Source of the DNA: Candidatus Njordarchaeota archaeon
GTDB taxonomy: Archaea > Asgardarchaeota > Njordarchaeia > Njordarchaeales > Njordarchaeaceae
Length of the DNA: 9,749 nucleotides
Assembly: GCA_029856615.1 (NCBI GenBank)
Contig: JAHKLF010000040.1
Coordinates: 1 to 9,749, forward strand
Reading direction: 5' to 3'
Shown piece by piece: positions 7,201-9,749 of the stretch; within the stretch, counting starts at the first letter, position 1, and every line of letters begins with the position of its first letter. Under the pieces are notes generated by a model. It was not told the DNA's origin, did no database searches, and saw only the letters and a list, made by a program, of their open reading frames with translations. Both the position numbers and the translations under genes were made by a program.

Positions 7201-9749
7201 TAGATACTGGTATAATGTTATACATATACGATTCGCAGGGTCACTTAGTTGAAAATATAAGTGGATGGATAGAGACCTATAATTATAAAACTGGATGGAT
7301 TTTTAGTGATAGAGTAATCTTCAAGATTATAAACGAATACAATTGGTACTGGGAAGTCATCATTGATGGCTGTTGGTACCAATACCCATCCGAACTTCCA
7401 TCACTCTCAATTCCTGATAATGGGTATTGGAATTTAACTATAGTAGCATTGGATTTAGCCAATAATTCAGCTAGCAGGTCTGTTGTTATTAAAGCTGACG
7501 TTACGCCTCCAACTATAAATATCATTTCTCCAGTTAATCGATATAACAGTAGTAATTCACAAATAGAAATTCGTTGGAATGCCAATGATTATTGGACTGG
7601 TTTGGATTATTTCGTAATAACTGGGAATATTACACAAGAATTTTCCGAGATTACATGTAATGTTACGATGATTGGATATGAGTCTAACTGCACATTTGAT
7701 TTAAAAGTAGAGAATGCCATAAAATTTAGAATTCATTTTCAGTTGATATATCTCGATTACAATATAAAATTGCGTATTAAGGATAAGCATGGCGACATCG
7801 TAGAAACATATAGAGGATATATGTCTAATAGTAGTATTTTCTCGCCATGGATAACTGGTGACGTAGCTATCTTAGAAATAGAGAATCCTGATTATAATTA
7901 CTATGAAATAAGAGTAGATTACCTAGAAGCATACGTAATTTCACCAAAAATAATAAGCAGAGATCAGAGAAGTTACAACCTAACAGTGCATTCGGAAGGT
8001 ATCTTCAATCTAACCATACTAGCCGTGGACATAGCAGGGAATATAGCTACTGACACAATTATCATCATATATGATGCTACTCCGCCCACCGGGCAAATAT
8101 TATTCCCGAGTGATAATTATATAACTAATTCATCGTGGCTAAAATTAAAATGGACTGCTTCTGATGCTTTAACGGGTTACTATAAATCTATAATCTATTT
8201 AGACCATGAGTATGTTGGAGAAACTCGCTCATATGAATATAATTTGACTGTGTCTTCAGAGGGAGAACATAACGTTACAATTGAAATTTATGATTGGGCT
8301 AGGAACGTCTATACACTATCTATTACACGAATAATATTTGATCGGACGCCTCCAGATATTACGTATTACATTATACCACGATATCCGTCGACTACAGATA
8401 GGATTTTAGTAAGAGCTGAAGTTTCTGATCAGTATGGCGTAGCATCAGTTTTCCTTGTGGTTAATAATGGCTCAAAGTACGAATTTGAAATGATTTATAA
8501 TTCCTCAACTGGTTACTATGAATATACCTTACCATGTATGCAAAACGGCACTAATGTTACGTTATTTATTAAGGCTTATGATAAGGCTGGCAATAAAAGA
8601 TTATCAAATCCGCATAGTTTCATAGTAACTTTAGATTCCGATAACGATGGACTCAGCGACTATGGTGAAGGGATAATTGGTACTGATCCGAACGACCCAG
8701 ATACAGATGACGATGGTATCACAGATGGATGGGAAGTTAATTATGATTTAAATCCAAAGGATCCATCAGACGCTCTAGAAGATCCCGATAATGATGGATT
8801 AACAAATCGAGATGAATTCCGGTATAACACGAACCCCTGGAGCAATGATACTGACCATGATCGGATGCCAGATGGATGGGAAGTTCTTAATGGACTTGAT
8901 CCGACTAGAAATGATGCTCGGGAAGATTTGGATGGAGATCAATTAGCAAACATCGATGAATATTACTATGGTACTGATCCACGAGATCCGGATACTGATG
9001 ACGATGGATTAAATGATTATGATGAACTCGTTCACAAATGTGATCCATTAAACCCAGATACTGATGGAGATGGCTTGCCAGATGGGGTTGAAGTCTCACG
9101 TGGTCTCAATCCGCTAGCGCAAGATACTGATGGGGATTTCTTAATCGATAGTATCGACTTATTCCCAACACTCCCGTTTGTAGATTATGGAATAGCGATT
9201 TTAATACCGTTGGGCTTATTTAAATCAGTAGCTTTCATTAGGGCTTTTAGGTTTAGAGGACGCTTAAGAAGCTGGCTAGAGAAGAATTTAGATGATAAAA
9301 TGTTTAGAGTTGAGGATGTTGCGAAGGCAGCTAAAGTACCAATGAAGTATGTTTTGAGTCCTCCTATTGGGGTAATATCATCTGATAAAAAGCGGTTATA
9401 CTCCCTAGGTTTCCTAAGAAAAGTTTTATCGGGACTCCTATCTAAGGGAGGGATCGATCTTAAGCAGATTTCTGAAAAGTTGGGGGTTTCTGATAGGATA
9501 CTAGCTGATCTCCTTAGAGAACTCAAAGCTATTAAATCTGAGGAAAGTGGCTGGTACTACTCACAAGAAGTATGGTATGGGATTCCATCTCTACTCGAGA
9601 AATTCCTAGGGGATAGCTACTATAAAGTTAAAGACATCGCTGTGAAATTAAGAATACATCCTAAGGACATTACCAGTAAGTTACCTGAGGGAGCTATTAT
9701 ATCCAAGGACGAATCTATTCCATTAGAGGATAGATTAGTATATTCCCCA
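4227..9749 (+). CDS. Giant one-pass surface receptor-like protein with cytoplasmic tandem HTH units, 3' end missing
   Basis: An uninterrupted frame of 1841 codons, still open at the window edge. Residues 1-30 form a signal peptide: basic MRLAKS, hydrophobic YLIILMLMLPIL, polar SSSFISHMPA. A polar linker is followed by about 15 FG-GAP/VCBS-type propeller blades (about 115-765; for example ADLDGDGYQELIG at 119). Ig-like domains follow (about 795-1468), with starts marked by TAP/TPP motifs at about 888, 1093, 1285 and 1374. Two of them seem to contain CUB-like insertions. Next come eight thrombospondin-3-like Ca-binding repeats (1470-1651), a hydrophobic segment YGIAILIPLGLF (1654-1665) plus KSVAFI, a basic flank RAFRFRGRLR, and three winged-helix-like units (1679-1841). 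Many N-X-S/T sequons in the outer part fit an archaeal glycoprotein. Predicted topology is N-out, C-in. It begins six bases after STAND-B and is probably co-expressed with it. An extracellular sensor that signals to a DNA- or protein-binding tail is inference. The main uncertainty is the single membrane segment, which is short and contains Lys1666. Confidence 0.92.
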   Translation, partial: MRLAKSYLIILMLMLPILSSSFISHMPAEKDNNSKVTDIKPNQRIFQKRDALTRSDTRIRRNMNKTLPDADNHDTSFEVTQTDDEIYYPTKWVSRSSYHESKFVKLKLSLGPVKDTAIADLDGDGYQELIGAHGYWIRVDKYSVTSGSVIFMWEKSVGCNLIAIEVRDINNDDSLEIVYLGEHVLGIMDASGNIQWEIYREFRAMSIEDIDGDNLYEIIAGDTHGIVYKVEPDGTFSELSNLGSSVHIIKVADLSPIGLKIIVVTDEGLFLLSLDGIILSRYDDLEIMDVDVGDINSDNEAEILIGTKSKVISLNYTGQIEWSMDSINTKVAVGDVDNDGVAEFVISNASILVLFEGYGSSIWTFNVGNSTQKLLINQVEGDANLEIVSLVGTNLYVINDDGSLYFNQNLAGTLLSAAIGNIDSDTGNEVFVGSSNNLAYLLEDTGGEIWEYEYSGDAYSYGGMLADDLDNDGKPELVITHVNPSYLAFYDDDLGLLWRYPVYIVKLMAEDINNDGYKEIIGLNGDMVYALSINGDLLFSGSYSAISGYWYESKALDFYDYDGDGFKEIFIAGYDYVRVINYTGKIEKNINITNSDDAEVIDLVDLDDDSRMEIIIGCSSGNVYALEMEGTEIWSFSTGNSVYDLEAYDVDLDGNYEIIVGSSDGKVYVISSDGRLKWSYTTGGEIRDVEIANLDDDDPLEIIIATSDGETYVFEDTGTIKWQESMGYNHHHVSIEDINWDDIPEIIIAYEQTSIWILNGKGTGLYYDYEYTNGESDIGLYSNVLVCGGSVMPRVIFFKYINATIMNVSAGAISTKTGKVAIDYEIDTNDKIFYHEVYINGSLQQILNATIRGITLNLANEAAYNVSIRIVTAFFDIWLQVWVIYDKTAPIVDIASPQQYEVVPAEVPLNLTFSDNVAGLGKIEVFLNDSLTKVYVAGDNITEYNGVLYTKFSEKFEDFQPNDYHSGSNETQWELYIPGATAIRIYFYRIYLDTGIMLYIYDSQGHLVENISGWIETYNYKTGWIFSDRVIFKIINEYNWYWEVIIDGCWYQYPSELPSLSIPDNGYWNLTIVALDLANNSASRSVVIKADVTPPTINIISPVNRYNSSNSQIEIRWNANDYWTGLDYFVITGNITQEFSEITCNVTMIGYESNCTFDLKVENAIKFRIHFQLIYLDYNIKLRIKDKHGDIVETYRGYMSNSSIFSPWITGDVAILEIENPDYNYYEIRVDYLEAYVISPKIISRDQRSYNLTVHSEGIFNLTILAVDIAGNIATDTIIIIYDATPPTGQILFPSDNYITNSSWLKLKWTASDALTGYYKSIIYLDHEYVGETRSYEYNLTVSSEGEHNVTIEIYDWARNVYTLSITRIIFDRTPPDITYYIIPRYPSTTDRILVRAEVSDQYGVASVFLVVNNGSKYEFEMIYNSSTGYYEYTLPCMQNGTNVTLFIKAYDKAGNKRLSNPHSFIVTLDSDNDGLSDYGEGIIGTDPNDPDTDDDGITDGWEVNYDLNPKDPSDALEDPDNDGLTNRDEFRYNTNPWSNDTDHDRMPDGWEVLNGLDPTRNDAREDLDGDQLANIDEYYYGTDPRDPDTDDDGLNDYDELVHKCDPLNPDTDGDGLPDGVEVSRGLNPLAQDTDGDFLIDSIDLFPTLPFVDYGIAILIPLGLFKSVAFIRAFRFRGRLRSWLEKNLDDKMFRVEDVAKAAKVPMKYVLSPPIGVISSDKKRLYSLGFLRKVLSGLLSKGGIDLKQISEKLGVSDRILADLLRELKAIKSEESGWYYSQEVWYGIPSLLEKFLGDSYYKVKDIAVKLRIHPKDITSKLPEGAIISKDESIPLEDRLVYSP
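4569..6521 (+). repeat. Array of about 15 FG-GAP/VCBS-type propeller blades (within the giant protein)
   Basis: The motif D-[IVL]-D-x-D-G-x-x-E-[IVL]-[IVL]-x-[GS] recurs about every 44 residues, with first aspartates near residues 120, 168, 209, 294, 335, 468 and, last, 736. Each is followed by a strand such as GxVYAL or GKVYVI and a [GD]xxxW turn, as in integrin-like and PQQ-like propellers. The copy near residue 250 (KVADLSPIGLKIIVVT) has lost most of the Asp loop. About 15 blades suggest two propellers of seven or eight blades. In this family the Asp loops bind Ca2+ and the propellers bind proteins or glycans; the ligand here is unknown. Confidence 0.85.
7071..7382 (+). other. CUB-like beta-sandwich 1, apparently inserted in an Ig-like domain
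   Basis: Residues about 949-1052 of the giant protein. The pattern TQWELYIPGATAIRIYF, LDTGIMLYIYDSQGHLV, FSDRVIFKI and WYWEVIIDG resembles CUB-like domains in prokaryotic secreted proteins (strand, YIYDG-like turn, W-x-SGD, closing strand). Ig-type strands lie on both sides: VPLNLTFSDNVAGLGKIEVF before, and NGYWNLTIVALDLANNSAS after. Family assignment is from pattern only. Confidence 0.55.
7632..7940 (+). other. CUB-like beta-sandwich 2, apparently inserted in the next Ig-like domain
   Basis: Residues about 1136-1238. It matches the first copy element by element: FRIHFQLIYLDYNIKLRI against IRIYFYRIYLDTGIMLYI, KHGDIVETYRG against SQGHLVENISG, and SPWITGDVAILEI against TGWIFSDRVIFKI. It is flanked by Ig strands (IEIRWNANDYWTGLDYFVI and GIFNLTILAVDIAGN). 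Two cysteines (TCNV and SNCTF) near its start could form a disulfide. The copies have diverged considerably, so the duplication is not recent. Confidence 0.55.
8634..9179 (+). repeat. Eight thrombospondin type 3-like Ca-binding repeats (within the giant protein)
   Basis: Residues 1470-1651 hold eight units that start DxDxDGLxD, for example DSDNDGLSDYGEGIIGTDP, DTDDDGITDGWEV, DPDNDGLTNRDEF, DLDGDQLANIDEY and DTDGDGLPDGVEV. Lengths alternate between about 22 and 26 residues. Such repeats wrap Ca2+ ions into a rigid rod and often form a stalk between outer domains and the membrane, which fits their place just before the membrane segment. The DNA is also repetitive: stretches starting at 8679 (GGTACTGATCCGAACGAC) and 8970 (GGTACTGATCCACGAGAT) are near-copies. 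Confidence 0.88.
9261..9746 (+). repeat. Three tandem winged-helix-like units in the cytoplasmic tail
   Basis: Residues 1679-1726, 1727-1779 and 1784-1840 align as three copies of one plan: an amphipathic helix (LRSWLEKNL / LRKVLSGLL / IPSLLEKFL), then HTH helices (VEDVAKAAKVPMKYVL / DLKQISEKLGVSDRIL / KVKDIAVKLRIHPKDI), then a beta wing (VISSDKKRLYS / AIKSEESGWYYS / AIISKDESIPLEDRLVYS). The middle copy is the most canonical HTH. They follow the basic flank of the membrane segment and so should be cytoplasmic. DNA binding is plausible, but winged helices also mediate protein contacts. The array may continue past the window. Confidence 0.65.

Noticed and set aside
8634..9179. Regular DNA repeats that might suggest a CRISPR-like or satellite array
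   Set aside because: The repeats follow codon phase and encode Ca-binding TSP3 motifs; spacers and repeats are not distinct, so this is protein-level repetition.
9185..9526. 113-codon minus-strand open frame over the receptor tail
   Set aside because: It lies wholly opposite the membrane segment and HTH units, which are well supported on the plus strand.

Overview
The window looks archaeal, most likely a thermophilic member of the Thermoproteota (Crenarchaeota-like) or a relative. It is AT-rich, uses AGA/AGG for most arginines and ATA for many isoleucines, and its Shine-Dalgarno-like sites are of the GGTGA/GTGAT type. The promoter-like sequences are AT-rich TATA elements, and the gene families (crenarchaeal coiled-coil protein, archaeal STAND ATPases, giant surface protein) fit. 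This placement is inferred from style; no marker gene is present.

Layout, left to right. (1) Positions 1-173, minus strand: the first 57 codons of a small helical protein cut off by the window edge, with a promoter-like stretch in front of it. (2) Positions 329-1909, minus strand: a 526-residue STAND/NB-ARC-like ATPase (STAND-A). (3) A 160-bp divergent intergenic region. (4) Positions 2070-4220, plus strand: a 716-residue paralogue of the same ATPase with a C-terminal block of about four TPR repeats (STAND-B). (5) Positions 4227-9749, plus strand: a giant secreted/membrane protein of at least 1841 residues, still open at the window edge.

The giant protein is the most interesting item. In order it has a signal peptide, about 15 FG-GAP/VCBS-type beta-propeller blades, several Ig-like domains (two apparently carrying a CUB-like domain inserted at the same place), eight thrombospondin-type-3 calcium-binding repeats, one membrane-spanning segment followed by a basic stretch, and finally three tandem winged-helix-like units predicted to lie in the cytoplasm. 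The architecture suggests a one-pass surface receptor whose cytoplasmic tail could bind DNA or a protein partner.

The receptor starts six bases after the stop of STAND-B, and its ribosome-binding site overlaps that stop, so the two are very probably co-transcribed. The working hypothesis is a transmembrane signalling module: an extracellular sensor, a cytoplasmic HTH tail, and a STAND-TPR switch, with a TPR-less paralogue transcribed divergently. The domain content is read directly from the sequence; the signalling role, ligand and output are inference. No RNA genes, insertion sequences or CRISPR arrays were seen, and no gene-free stretch exceeds about 160 bp.
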